Shown in pieces: positions 19,101 to 27,212 of a stretch of 64,000 nucleotides of DNA (positions within the stretch are counted from its first letter, which is position 1; each line of letters starts with the position of its first letter). The DNA is from Rhodocyclaceae bacterium. Its GTDB lineage: Bacteria > Pseudomonadota > Gammaproteobacteria > Burkholderiales > Rhodocyclaceae. The notes below the pieces were generated by a model, which worked only from the letters and a program-made list of their open reading frames with translations, ran no database searches and was not told the DNA's origin. The position numbers and the translations under genes are program-made. Where the stretch lies: NCBI GenBank assembly GCA_016791105.1, contig JAEUNM010000128.1, forward strand, positions 44,387 to 108,386, written 5' to 3'.

Positions 19101-19880
19101 TCGCAGGTGCTGCTCAATTATCTTGGCAATGCGCTCAAATTCACCGCGGCCGGCAGCATATGCCTGCTGGGGCGGGTCGAAGCTGTGACGGATAGCGGCT
19201 ATCTGGTGCGCTTCACCGTGACGGACACGGGTGCCGGTATGGAAGCCGAACAGTGCGCGCGGCTGTTCCAGGCCTTCGAGCAGGGCGACAATTCAACCAC
19301 CCGGCGTTATGGCGGCACCGGGCTGGGTCTGGCGATCACGCGGCATCTCGCGCACTTGATGCGGGGCGAGGTCGGCGTGAGCAGCAAGCCGGGGCGGGGC
19401 AGCAGCTTCTGGATCACAGTGTGGCTGGGGCGGCCCGCCGAAGGCGTCATGCCGGATGTGATTGCACATCAGACCGAACTGTCGGCCAATCAGATCATCG
19501 GCCGCGATTATGCCGACGCGCGCATCCTGCTGGCCGAAGATGACCCGGTCAACCAGGAAGTGGCGGTCGAATTGCTCAGCATGATGGGGCTGACGCCGGA
19601 CCTCGCGGAAAGCGGCATGGAAGCCGTGCGCAAGGCCCGCGCCAAACCCTATGACCTGATACTGATGGACATGCAGATGCCGGAAATGGACGGTATCGCG
19701 GCCGCGCGGGCGATACGCGGCAGCGGTGCCAACATGCCCATACTGGCCATGACGGCCAATGCGTTCGCGGAAGACAGGGAGCGCTGCATGGCGGCCGGCA
19801 TGAATGATTTCATTCCCAAGCCGGTCGATCCGGACCTGCTCAGCCAAACTTTGCTCAAGTGGCTGCGCGTGCAGCACTGA
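16134..19880 (+). CDS. Hybrid sensor histidine kinase with four PAS domains and receiver
   Basis: A 1248-aa inner-membrane kinase. A first membrane helix (about residues 27-46) and a second (about 265-285) enclose a ~215-residue periplasmic sensor region. Four PAS modules follow at roughly 345-460, 470-590, 595-715 and 740-865; the third ends in a classic PAC motif (DITERK). The HisKA domain has FLANMSHEIRTPMNG with phospho-accepting His883. The HATPase has N, G1 (DTGAGM) and G2 (GGTGLGL) boxes. A C-terminal receiver carries the phospho-acceptor Asp1179 in LILMDMQMPEMDG. There is no HPt domain and no separate regulator nearby, so the output is unknown. GTG at 16134 (AGAGGG seven bases upstream) or ATG at 16140 could start it. 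An FNR-type box upstream suggests oxygen control. Confidence 0.94.
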   Translation: MNMRYMRRTVARKCRGAALAALLTRMIWLCVLPLAIVAAYLAADSLLTRQHDRDGAAEAHAAQVALDVDQYVLARLAGLQMLAASLLLNDSAGMRQLYEEAQAFQRTFGIHVLLVDANLRMRFNTRLPYGAALPPLPRPEGKAAAPEALKNGVPTVGDVVMGPLAKQQVVGIAVPVVRGGTSEYALVGQLETRLLQTLLDQIKFPQGWTTRIVDGAGTTLAQKPAAAASASTPAAGRVYRADVGLSEWVVQIEVPHTQFWTPLMESALVLAAGVAAALLAGVALGRRVAHKLSTAVASLAGSAPPAAAVLDVAEIAQARRTLDEAAAGRTAAEATVRASAARFSELFEHLPVPLGIVDSAGRITDLNAEFTRVFGYTREDLPTLAAWWERAYPDPTYRAEVRQSWNNSVADRAVASRTASVTQFQVACKNGEQRSVLISGITLGGDRATVFYDITERTRAEANLRENEERLRLATSAARLGIWNWDIAGGRLNWSDTTKAIFGMAADAEVDFDMFMSAIHADDRGRVIAYLAQVRVDRKDLELEFRIVWPDGSVHWISSHGRAYCDEDGHPQRMEGVVRDVSNGIEAKERLRKLAEAVEQSPASTLITDLAGSIEYVNAAFERNTGYSRAEIAGRTPRLLASGRTPRATYADLKRTLAGGTTWKGEFINQRKDGTEYIDLAVISPIRAADGQITHYVAIQEDITERKQSARELDALRYRLEQLVAARTADLQAAQIKLIETEFAMERVGIGIYRVEAASGRIMYVNRTAADMLGYTVEQMLALSVPDLAPSFPREKYQRAVRDLRRDRGGKAEATLIACDGHQVPIEVNSYFLPDDGKNPDRFIAFVTDITLRRQQETALRNAKEAAEAANRAKSAFLANMSHEIRTPMNGILGMVHLLRHGTTTAEQARQLDKITASGKHLLGIINDVLDLSKIEAGKLVLEQVNFRLSDLLDATLDVVDEAIRAKGLTLDVDMRGLPQILHGDPTRLSQVLLNYLGNALKFTAAGSICLLGRVEAVTDSGYLVRFTVTDTGAGMEAEQCARLFQAFEQGDNSTTRRYGGTGLGLAITRHLAHLMRGEVGVSSKPGRGSSFWITVWLGRPAEGVMPDVIAHQTELSANQIIGRDYADARILLAEDDPVNQEVAVELLSMMGLTPDLAESGMEAVRKARAKPYDLILMDMQMPEMDGIAAARAIRGSGANMPILAMTANAFAEDRERCMAAGMNDFIPKPVDPDLLSQTLLKWLRVQH

Positions 19881-19892
19881 TCCGAAAACGCG

Positions 19893-20054
19893 CTATTTGT
19901 GCCCACCCGAACTGGACGAGCCCCAGCCCGATGAACTGCTGCTAGGCCCCCAGCCGCTGGATGAAGATGAACGCGTGCCCACGGTGCCGAAGTTGCTTAC
20001 CGTACTGACTGCTACCACGGCCAGCGCATAAAGAAGGTAGAGGAAGCGTCTCAT
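19893..20054 (-). CDS. Small Ser/Gly-rich membrane peptide
   Basis: A 53-aa peptide. A short basic start (MRR) and one membrane helix or signal (LYLLYALAVVAVSTV) are followed by a low-complexity tail of SSSSSGWG repeats ending in GGHK. Its ATG overlaps the stop of the DUF4178 gene (ATGA), so it is translationally coupled and very likely real despite its size. I do not recognise a named family. The tail could be a surface-exposed or protein-interacting linker. It ends 12 bp from the convergent sensor kinase gene. Confidence 0.75.
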   Translation of the reverse strand: MRRFLYLLYALAVVAVSTVSNFGTVGTRSSSSSGWGPSSSSSGWGSSSSGGHK

Positions 20055-21523
20055 CCGCGCCGTCCGTCCAGCCGGCTCAGAACGAGCACCGGCAGCCACA
20101 GGAATAACAGCGCAAACACGATGATCACCAGCCCGTCCGATTCGGCAAACATGGCCAGCGGCACGTTCAGGAACAGCAGCAAAATCGTGAAAACCCAGGC
20201 GAGGCCTTTGAGCGAGCCCGAGTCAGCCTGCGGGCGCGCCAGGGGCGCGTCCACCAAAGCTTTCTTGCCGAACCACTGCGCGATTTGCTGCGCCGGAACC
20301 GGCCGCGCGAGCGACCAGGTGATTTCGTTGGCGCTGCGCTCGGCGCTGATTTTCCCGTCCGGGCCGCGGAAATCGGTAATCATCACGCGGTCGCCCAGAC
20401 TGACGCGCCAATTGAACGCGCCGGCCGCGTAAATGACTTGCGAGCCGTAGCGGTACAGTTGGGTATAGGTTTTGCCGCCCAGTTGCACGGCCTGTTCCGA
20501 CGGCACGTCGGGCCAGGCGTTCATGACCGCCACGCGCTCCCAGCCTTCAGAACTTTCCACCAGCCAGCCGAAGCCCAGGCGCGCGTTGAACAGCAAATAT
20601 TCGACCCACTCGGAAGTTTCGTCGCTATCCGTTTCGCGGCACTTCATGAGCCCTATGACTTTCCAGGCGGTGCCGGAAATATTGCCGTTGTCGCCCAGCG
20701 ACAGCGTGGTCGCCAGCGTTTCGATTTCGTCGTGTTTGGCCAGTACCACGGCGCGGTCTTCGCTGGCGTCGACTTCTGCGTGGCAGGAGGGGCACATCAG
20801 ATTAACCGCCTGGCCGACCTGATAGTTGAGGCTGCCGCCGCAGTTGGGACATTCCAGCGACTGCGTCTTGCCGCGGTAACGCCCCGCGGTTTCGGCAATT
20901 TCGTCATCGCCGCGCAATAACTGGCACTGCAACTGGTCCAGTTCGACGGCGCGCCCGATGTATAGATCGGGCACCGCGGAATCGGAATAATCCAATGTAA
21001 GGAAGCGCTCGCCGGCGCGAAAATCCGCCACCTTGGCTTCCCAGCCGGCGCCCACGGCGAAGGGCAGTTCGCCGCTGCCGCCGGTACAGCGAGCGCTGCG
21101 CACGTCGGCGGCGTGCCAAATCACGTTTTCGCGCGTATAGCGCAGCCCGGGCTGCAATTGCGTGAAAGGCGGTGCGTTTTCCACGCGGCCGGCGGGCAGT
21201 GTGAATACATACTGGCCCGAGGCGTCGGACAGCCAGCCCGGCGTGCCGTCGTCGAACAGCACATACCACTCGTTCCAGAAGCCGGCCTCGTAGCGCAACT
21301 GGATGCGCCCGACCAGGGTGAAGCGGCGCTTGTCGAAATTACCCGACACGCCGATGCGCAGCGGCGAATAGTCCTCCAGGCAGTCCGCCATCTTGCCGAT
21401 GTCGCGCACCGCGCCGGCTTCTTTTACCAGTGTGCTGCGGCAGTACTCGCACACGGCCATTACCGAAGCCGCGCTGCGGAAATTTACCTGTGCGCCGCAG
21501 GAAGGACAGTTCGCGCTATACAT
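20051..21523 (-). CDS. DUF4178 membrane protein with zinc ribbons
   Basis: A 490-aa protein with two similar halves. Each begins with a CxxC-x(n)-CxxC zinc ribbon (CPSCGAQ... CEYC near residues 6-28; CPNCGG... CPSC near residues 226-247) and continues into a beta-rich DUF4178 domain (YVLFDDGTPGWL and YLLFNARLGFGWLVE are the matching cores). Two membrane helices form the C-terminus (about 437-478), leaving the bulk in the cytoplasm. It sits 74 bp after the SPFH gene and is coupled to the small Ser/Gly peptide. DUF4178 proteins have no established biochemical role but recur with DUF350, SPFH and aminopropyltransferase genes, as here. Confidence 0.88.
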   Translation of the reverse strand: MYSANCPSCGAQVNFRSAASVMAVCEYCRSTLVKEAGAVRDIGKMADCLEDYSPLRIGVSGNFDKRRFTLVGRIQLRYEAGFWNEWYVLFDDGTPGWLSDASGQYVFTLPAGRVENAPPFTQLQPGLRYTRENVIWHAADVRSARCTGGSGELPFAVGAGWEAKVADFRAGERFLTLDYSDSAVPDLYIGRAVELDQLQCQLLRGDDEIAETAGRYRGKTQSLECPNCGGSLNYQVGQAVNLMCPSCHAEVDASEDRAVVLAKHDEIETLATTLSLGDNGNISGTAWKVIGLMKCRETDSDETSEWVEYLLFNARLGFGWLVESSEGWERVAVMNAWPDVPSEQAVQLGGKTYTQLYRYGSQVIYAAGAFNWRVSLGDRVMITDFRGPDGKISAERSANEITWSLARPVPAQQIAQWFGKKALVDAPLARPQADSGSLKGLAWVFTILLLFLNVPLAMFAESDGLVIIVFALLFLWLPVLVLSRLDGRRG

Positions 21524-21597
21524 GGCGGAAACGCTTCAAGCCCCCGCGCCGCGCGGGCAGGGCGGCGCGGCGCAGCGGCGGGGCAGGGCTGGCGGGC

Positions 21598-22638
21598 TCA
21601 CCCGATCAGCTTCTTGAGAATTTCGGCTTTGGCGCCGTCGTAATCGGCCTGCGATATGAGGCCCTTGTCCAGCATGGTTTTGAGCTTTTCCAGGCGCGCT
21701 TCGGGCGCATCCGCGGCCGCTGCCGGGGGCGCTGCGGCGGCAGCCGGGGCTGGCGCCGGTGCCGCGGCAGCCGCGCCGGTGGCGGCACGCATGCTTTCCG
21801 CCATGGCCTGGCCGAAAACCAGGCCGGTGGATAGTTGCGCGCCCAGGCCGGACACGCCGCCTTCGTTCTGCGCCGCGAGCGGTATGGAACTGGCGACCTG
21901 ATACTGCGTGTACTTGCCCATGTCGCCAACCATGCCCATGGAGATGCGGGTGTCGATGGCCTTTTGCAGTTCTTCCGGCAGCGATATGTTTTCGACCGCG
22001 AAATTGTCCAGCAGCAGGCCGTAGCGCGTGAAGGTGGCGGCGAGCGCTTCTTTCATGCGCTCGCCCATCAAGGTCTGGTTGCCGGCCATATCCAGGAAAG
22101 GTACCTGGCCGCCGCCCAGCGTGTTGGTCATGGTGGACACGACCAGATTGCGCAACTGCTGCTCCAGTTCGTCGCGCGTATAGCTGTCGCGCGTGCCGCT
22201 GATTTCGGTGAAAAACAGTTTCGCGTCGGCCACCTTGTACGAATACATGCCGAATGCGCGCAGGCGCACCATGCCAAAATCGGCGTCGCGTATGGTGATG
22301 GGCTGCGGCGTCCCCCACTTGCGGCCCAGTTGTACGCGGGTGCTGAAAAAATACACGTCGGACTTGAAGGGGGATTCGAACAGCTTGTCCCAGTTCTTCA
22401 GATAGGTCAGTACGGGCAGGGTTTGCGTGGTGAGCTTGTGCATGCCCGGGCCGAACACGTCGGCAATCTTGCCTTCGTTCACGAATACCGCCAGTTGCGA
22501 TTCGCGTACCGTCAGACTGCCGCCGTACTGGATTTCAAAATCCTGCATGGGATAGCGCCAGGCCAACACACCGTCGGTATCCTCGTTCCACTGCAGGACG
22601 TCGATAAACTGTTTCTTGATGAATGAACCGAGGCTCAT
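21598..22638 (-). CDS. SPFH (band 7)-SHOCT domain protein
   Basis: A 346-aa cytoplasmic or membrane-peripheral protein. Residues ~20-250 form an SPFH/Band-7 domain of the YdjI/virion-core-protein-like type (tracts such as WRYPMQDFEIQYGG, FVNEGKIADVFGPG, RLRAFGMYSYKV). A Pro/Ala-rich linker (~285-310) follows. The final 30 residues are a SHOCT module (LEKLKTMLDKGLISQADYD), an oligomerisation element. It has no membrane helix, unlike flotillins. AGGAGA precedes the ATG. It lies between DUF350 and DUF4178 genes on the same strand, with 21 and 74 bp gaps. A scaffold role on the membrane for the neighbouring proteins is an inference. Confidence 0.92.
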   Translation of the reverse strand: MSLGSFIKKQFIDVLQWNEDTDGVLAWRYPMQDFEIQYGGSLTVRESQLAVFVNEGKIADVFGPGMHKLTTQTLPVLTYLKNWDKLFESPFKSDVYFFSTRVQLGRKWGTPQPITIRDADFGMVRLRAFGMYSYKVADAKLFFTEISGTRDSYTRDELEQQLRNLVVSTMTNTLGGGQVPFLDMAGNQTLMGERMKEALAATFTRYGLLLDNFAVENISLPEELQKAIDTRISMGMVGDMGKYTQYQVASSIPLAAQNEGGVSGLGAQLSTGLVFGQAMAESMRAATGAAAAAPAPAPAAAAAPPAAAADAPEARLEKLKTMLDKGLISQADYDGAKAEILKKLIG

Positions 22639-22659
22639 GGCGTTCTCCTACCGAGATTG

Positions 22660-23046
22660 TTACGACAGACAGGCTGCATTCAGGACGCCTACCACGAGCG
22701 AACTTGCACCCATGAAGGCGCCCATGGCGACATTGTTTTCCGCCAGTGCCTGATCCAGATGCGGCAGAATGCGCGAAAGCAGCGCATAGGCCGCCACCTG
22801 TACGGCGCCGGCGGCCGACCCCCAGATCAGGAACATCATGAAATTGTCGCCATGAACGATGGACGAGCCCAGTGTGAGCGATACGCCCAGCATGGCCCCG
22901 CCCAGCGACAGCGCGGCGGCCAGGTGGCCTTGTTTGATGAGCGCGAATTCGTCGAACGGCGTCACCTTGGTGTAGACGAATACGAATGCGCCCAGCAGCG
23001 CCAGGGCGGCCAGCAGGTGTATCAGATAGTTGTAGGCTTGTTCCAT
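22660..23046 (-). CDS. DUF350 inner-membrane protein
   Basis: A 128-aa polytopic protein with four predicted helices (about residues 5-25, 42-63, 70-92, 105-127). The polar-rich motif TKVTPFDEFALIKQG between helices 1 and 2 and the ENNVAMGAFMGA segment are typical of DUF350 (YjfL-like). The start at 23046 has GGAG about ten bases upstream; the longer frame reading into the divergent gene is not credible. It is the first gene of the leftward cluster (DUF350, SPFH, DUF4178, small peptide). It faces the aminopropyltransferase gene across a 65-bp promoter region. The molecular role of DUF350 is not established. Confidence 0.92.
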   Translation of the reverse strand: MEQAYNYLIHLLAALALLGAFVFVYTKVTPFDEFALIKQGHLAAALSLGGAMLGVSLTLGSSIVHGDNFMMFLIWGSAAGAVQVAAYALLSRILPHLDQALAENNVAMGAFMGASSLVVGVLNAACLS

Positions 23047-23111
23047 ACCGTGCTCCGTGGCTTGCCGGCGGCGCCGTGCCCTGCCGGTAATTCTAGGGCA
23101 TATGGCGTGAT
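23047..23111. promoter_or_regulatory. Divergent promoter region of the polyamine/SPFH cluster
   Basis: Only 65 bp separate the oppositely oriented DUF350 and aminopropyltransferase starts, so both promoters must share or overlap it unless they lie within the coding regions. This arrangement favours joint regulation. No specific operator was identified. Confidence 0.45.
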
Positions 23112-24638
23112 ATGAGCACAGGTCCCAGTTACGACCGCGTGCTGGTCGTGTCGGTATTCGTGGTGGCGTCCTGCGGACTCGCCTACGAATTGATCGCCGG
23201 CGCGCTGGCAAGTTATTTGCTGGGCGATTCGGTGCTGCAGTTTTCCACGGTCATCGGCTGTTATCTATTCGCCATGGGCCTGGGCTCACACCTGTCGCGC
23301 TATGTGCCGGAACACCTGGTGCTGTCGCGCTTCATCGAAATCGAACTGCTGGTCGGACTATTGGGCGGTGCCTCGGCGGCGCTGCTGTTTGCGGTATTCG
23401 GCTGGGCAAGCCAGCCCTTCCGCGGCGTGCTCTATGCACTGGTGCTGGCGCTGGGCGTGCTGGTGGGCATGGAAATTCCGCTCGTCATGCGCATCATGAA
23501 CCAGCGCCGGGCGGAATTTCGGGAACTCGTGGCGCGCGTGCTTACTTTCGATTATCTCGGCGCGCTGGCGGTGGCGCTGCTGTTCCCGCTGGTATTCGCG
23601 CCGCGCCTGGGCATGTTGCGCACCGCATTGCTGTTCGGCATGCTCAATGCCGGCGTGGCTTTATGGACCACCTGGCATTTCCGCGCCGAACTGGCGACGA
23701 CGGCCGACAAGGTGCTGCGCGGCACTATGGTGCTGGGCCTGCTGGCCGGTGCTTTCGCGCTGTCCGACCGTTTTACGGCGTGGACCGAAAAAGGCATATT
23801 CGGCGATGAAACCCTGCATGCGGAAACCACGCCTTATCAACGCCTGGTGGTAACCCGCTGGCACGACGACCTGCGCCTCTACATCAATGGCAACCTGCAG
23901 TTTTCGTCGCGCGACGAACATCGCTACCACGAAGCGCTCATCCACCCGGCGCTGCAGGCGCTGCCCTGGGCGCGTACGGTGCTGGTGCTGGGCGGCGGCG
24001 ACGGGCTGGCGCTGCGCGAAATTTTGCGCTATTCGAATATCGAACATGCCACCCTGGTGGATATCGATCCGGCCATGACCGGGCTGTTCGCGCGGTCGGC
24101 AGAACTGGTGGCTTTGAATGGCGGTTCGCTGTCGAATCCGCGCGTGACGGTGGTGAATGCCGACGCGGGGCGCTGGCTGGAAAATTCGCAGCAGGTGTTC
24201 GATGCCATCATCGTCGACCTGCCTGACCCCTCCAACTACGGTCTGGGCAAACTTTATTCGGTGCCGGCCTATCGGCTCATGGCGCGGCATCTGGCGGAAA
24301 AGGGCTATCTGGTGGTGCAATCCACCTCGCCCTATTACGCGCCGCATGCCTATTGGAGCGTGGTGCAGACGCTGCGCGAAGCCGATTTCCATACCTGGCC
24401 CTATCATGCCTACGTGCCCTCGTTCGGCGAATGGGGGTTCGTGCTGGCCGGGCGCCGCGCCGATTTCGAGCCGCCCAAATCCTACCGCCTGAGTATGAAA
24501 TTTCTCGACGCGGCATCCACCGCGCTCATGTTCCAGTTTCCGCCCGACATGCAGGCGGTGCCGGTGCAGGCAAACCGCCTCAACGACCAGTCGCTGGTGC
24601 GCTATTTCGACCAGGACTGGCAGCGGTCGATACGTTGA
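23112..24638 (+). CDS. Membrane-fused polyamine aminopropyltransferase (spermidine synthase-like)
   Basis: A 508-aa protein. The first ~215 residues hold about seven membrane helices. The rest is a spermidine-synthase-type Rossmann domain with the SAM-binding loop VLGGGDGLALREIL (about residues 291-304) and the catalytic-loop equivalent VDLPDPSN (Asp368). Soluble SpeE transfers aminopropyl from decarboxylated AdoMet to putrescine; the substrate of the membrane-fused forms is unproven and could be a lipid, a peptide or a polyamine at the membrane. It is divergent from DUF350/SPFH/DUF4178 and followed 34 bp later by an FAD oxidoreductase, a combination that suggests amine synthesis and oxidation at the membrane. 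Confidence 0.9.
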   Translation: MSTGPSYDRVLVVSVFVVASCGLAYELIAGALASYLLGDSVLQFSTVIGCYLFAMGLGSHLSRYVPEHLVLSRFIEIELLVGLLGGASAALLFAVFGWASQPFRGVLYALVLALGVLVGMEIPLVMRIMNQRRAEFRELVARVLTFDYLGALAVALLFPLVFAPRLGMLRTALLFGMLNAGVALWTTWHFRAELATTADKVLRGTMVLGLLAGAFALSDRFTAWTEKGIFGDETLHAETTPYQRLVVTRWHDDLRLYINGNLQFSSRDEHRYHEALIHPALQALPWARTVLVLGGGDGLALREILRYSNIEHATLVDIDPAMTGLFARSAELVALNGGSLSNPRVTVVNADAGRWLENSQQVFDAIIVDLPDPSNYGLGKLYSVPAYRLMARHLAEKGYLVVQSTSPYYAPHAYWSVVQTLREADFHTWPYHAYVPSFGEWGFVLAGRRADFEPPKSYRLSMKFLDAASTALMFQFPPDMQAVPVQANRLNDQSLVRYFDQDWQRSIR

Positions 24639-24672
24639 AGCTTGTGGCCGTGCCCGCTCGCGCCTGCGCGCC

Positions 24673-26292
24673 ATGAACACGGACTGGAGCCGGCGGCGTT
24701 TCCTGCGCACCCTGTGCGCCTTGCCGTTATTGCCCGGTTGCGAGCGCCTGGCGCGGCGCGACCTGCCGGTGAGCGTGCTGTGGGCCGGCATGGAAGCCGG
24801 CCACGCCCTGCGCGACGGCGCGCCGCTGCCACTGCCGCGTGAAACGCTGGAAACTGGCGTGCTCATCCTGGGTAGCGGCGTGGCCGGCAGCGCCTGCGCC
24901 TGGAAACTGGCGCGCGAAGGCCGGCGCGATTTCATCCTGCTGGCTGGCCCGGAAGCCGGCGGCAATGCCGCGGCGGGCGAATTCGGCGAATTGCGCTTTC
25001 CGCGCGGCGCCCACTACCTGCCGCTGCCTTCGCTCGAATCCGCACACGTGCGCGAATTGCTGGCGGACATGGGCGTGCTGCAGGCGGGCGTGGGCGATCT
25101 GCGCCCGTGGTACGACGAAGCCTGTGTCGTGCACGCGCCGGCGGAACGCCTGCTGATCGACCGCCGTTGGCAGGAAGATTTATTGCCGCACGCCCCGGCC
25201 GGCAGCGACGAGGCGCGCGACCAGGCCCGCTTCCTGCAAAGCATGGAGCAATTCAAACAGGCGCAGGGCAGCGACGGCCGCCGTGCGTTCGCCGTGCCGC
25301 TGGCCCTGTCCTCCACTGACGCAGATCTGCGCGGCCTGGACCAACTTAGCTTTGCAGCCTGGCTGGATCGTGAAAATTTTCGTGCCCCGGGCCTGCGCTG
25401 GTATCTGGATTACGCCTGCCGTGACGACTACGGCGCCCCCGCCGCAGGCGTTTCGGCCTGGGCGGGCATCGCCTATTTTGCCGGTCGTGCCGGGCAGGCC
25501 GCGGACGCGCAGCCGGGCGCGGTACTGACCTGGCCGGACGGGCTCAATCCGCTCCTGCGGCACATGCATGAGGTAGGCGTGGGCGCGGCCGGCGGGCGCT
25601 GGCTGGCCGGCCACGCCTTGCGCGCCGTTGAACGCGGCAACCGCATGGAAGTATTGTGTGCAGACGGGCAGGGCGGCGCCTTTCTGGTCCGCGCGCGCCG
25701 CGTCGTGTGTGCCATGCCGCTCATGGTCGCAACGCGTGTGCTGCCGGATATGGCCGCACTTGGTTTCGACCCCGCGCGCGACCTGCCGCAGTACGCGCCC
25801 TGGCTGGTGGCGAATTTTCTGCTGGAAGGCTTTCCGGCCGAAATGCCCGGCGCCGAACTGGCCTGGGATAACGTCATTTATGGCGGGCAGGGCCTGGGCT
25901 ACGTGGTATCCACGCACCAGCAGTTGCGCGTCGCCCGCCCGCCGCAAACTGTATTTACGGCCTATGTCGCGCTCTCCGACCAGGCACCGGCCGCGGTGCG
26001 GCGCCGCCTGCTCAGCCTGGACGCGCAGCAATTGCTGGACGAAGTGCTGTGCGATTTACGCCTCGCCTACACGCCGATCGCGCTGTGGCGGCATGTGCGG
26101 GCGGTCGAAATTACCGTGCGCGGACATGCCATGCCGATCCCGCTGCCAGGTTTTCTGTCCAACCCGGGCCGGCTTGCATTGCGCGGCGCAGATGATCGCC
26201 TGCTGTTTGCGCATGGCGACCTGTCCTGCCTGTCGGTATTCGAAGAGGCGGCCTGGTGGGGTTATCGCGCGGCGCTCAAATTGCTGGCCTGA
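24673..26292 (+). CDS. Tat-exported FAD-dependent amine-oxidase-like oxidoreductase
   Basis: A 539-aa flavoprotein. The N-terminus SRRRFLRTLCALPLLPGC has a twin-arginine motif and a lipobox, predicting Tat export and lipid anchoring. The FAD Rossmann motif is LGSGVAGSACAWKLA (about residues 65-79), followed by a Gly-rich GGNAAAGEFGELRFPRGAHYL segment with the look of flavin amine oxidases (GG-x-x-R region degenerate). C-terminal LLFAHGDLS resembles the FAD-closing motif of that family. It is expected on the periplasmic face. It lies 34 bp after the aminopropyltransferase gene, which makes an amine or polyamine-derived substrate plausible but unproven. Confidence 0.85.
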   Translation: MNTDWSRRRFLRTLCALPLLPGCERLARRDLPVSVLWAGMEAGHALRDGAPLPLPRETLETGVLILGSGVAGSACAWKLAREGRRDFILLAGPEAGGNAAAGEFGELRFPRGAHYLPLPSLESAHVRELLADMGVLQAGVGDLRPWYDEACVVHAPAERLLIDRRWQEDLLPHAPAGSDEARDQARFLQSMEQFKQAQGSDGRRAFAVPLALSSTDADLRGLDQLSFAAWLDRENFRAPGLRWYLDYACRDDYGAPAAGVSAWAGIAYFAGRAGQAADAQPGAVLTWPDGLNPLLRHMHEVGVGAAGGRWLAGHALRAVERGNRMEVLCADGQGGAFLVRARRVVCAMPLMVATRVLPDMAALGFDPARDLPQYAPWLVANFLLEGFPAEMPGAELAWDNVIYGGQGLGYVVSTHQQLRVARPPQTVFTAYVALSDQAPAAVRRRLLSLDAQQLLDEVLCDLRLAYTPIALWRHVRAVEITVRGHAMPIPLPGFLSNPGRLALRGADDRLLFAHGDLSCLSVFEEAAWWGYRAALKLLA

Positions 26293-26342
26293 TCGAGCCG
26301 GTGATATCTTGCACATATCCTGCCATTGCCGCCCGGCACATC

Positions 26343-27116
26343 ATGTTGATCGACACGCACTGCCATCTGGATGCCGCTGAATTCGATTCTGACCGCGCGG
26401 CGGTGGCGGCACGGGCGCGCGCGGCTGGTGTCGCGCAGATCGTGATTCCGGCCGTGGCGCGCGACAATTTCGAGGTCGTGCGGGAACTGGCGGAGCGTGA
26501 GCCGGGTTGTGTGTTCGCGAGCGGAATCCACCCCATGTATACGCCGCAGGCGCAGGAACAGGACTTGACTGCCCTGGATGCCGAACTGGCGCGCGGCGGG
26601 CAGATTGCGGTGGGCGAAATCGGACTGGATTATTTCGTCGATGGTCTGGACGGCCCCCGGCAGGCGTGGTTTTTCGCCGAGCAGTTGAAGCTTGCGCGCG
26701 CCCACGGTTTGCCCGTGCTGCTGCACGCGCGCCGCGCGCAGGACGCGATCCTCAAACAATTGCGGCGCATACGGGTTGCCGGCGGCATCGCGCATGCCTT
26801 CAACGGCAGCCGGCAGCAGGCGGATGAATTCGTGCGCCTGGGCTTTGCGCTGGGGTTTGGCGGCGCGATGACCTATCCGCGCGCGCTGCGCATACGCGAA
26901 CTGGCGGCCAGTTTGCCCTGGGAAGCCATCGTGCTGGAAACCGATGCGCCGGACATCGCGCCGGAATTTGCGCACGGCCAGCGCAATGAGCCCGCCCATC
27001 TGGCCCGCATCGCCCAGGTGCTTGCAGACCTGCGCGGGGTGTCGGTGGACGAGGTGGCAGAACGCACCGCACGGACCGCGCGGCGTGTATTGCCCCGGCT
27101 GCCATCCACCCCATGA
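26343..27116 (+). CDS. TatD family metal-dependent hydrolase
   Basis: A 257-aa TIM-barrel hydrolase of the TatD DNase family. Metal ligands are visible in order: IDTHCHLD (HxH) at the start, GEIGLDY (Glu) near residue 97, LLHARRA (His) near 130, AHAFNGS (His) near 153 and LETDAPDIAP (Asp) near 200. Members are Mg2+-dependent 3'-5' exonucleases or D-aminoacyl-tRNA deacylase-like enzymes; the precise activity is not readable. The ATG at 26343 begins the conserved first strand; the longer frame overlaps the FAD gene. It is 50 bp after that gene. Confidence 0.93.
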   Translation: MLIDTHCHLDAAEFDSDRAAVAARARAAGVAQIVIPAVARDNFEVVRELAEREPGCVFASGIHPMYTPQAQEQDLTALDAELARGGQIAVGEIGLDYFVDGLDGPRQAWFFAEQLKLARAHGLPVLLHARRAQDAILKQLRRIRVAGGIAHAFNGSRQQADEFVRLGFALGFGGAMTYPRALRIRELAASLPWEAIVLETDAPDIAPEFAHGQRNEPAHLARIAQVLADLRGVSVDEVAERTARTARRVLPRLPSTP

Positions 27117-27212
27117 AACCCTTACGAATTTGTATCGCCTGCTCGGCCAGACTTTGTGTCGGTTTGGAACGCGTTTTGCTTGACAGAAGTGGTTCAAAAA
27201 TGTGACACAACC

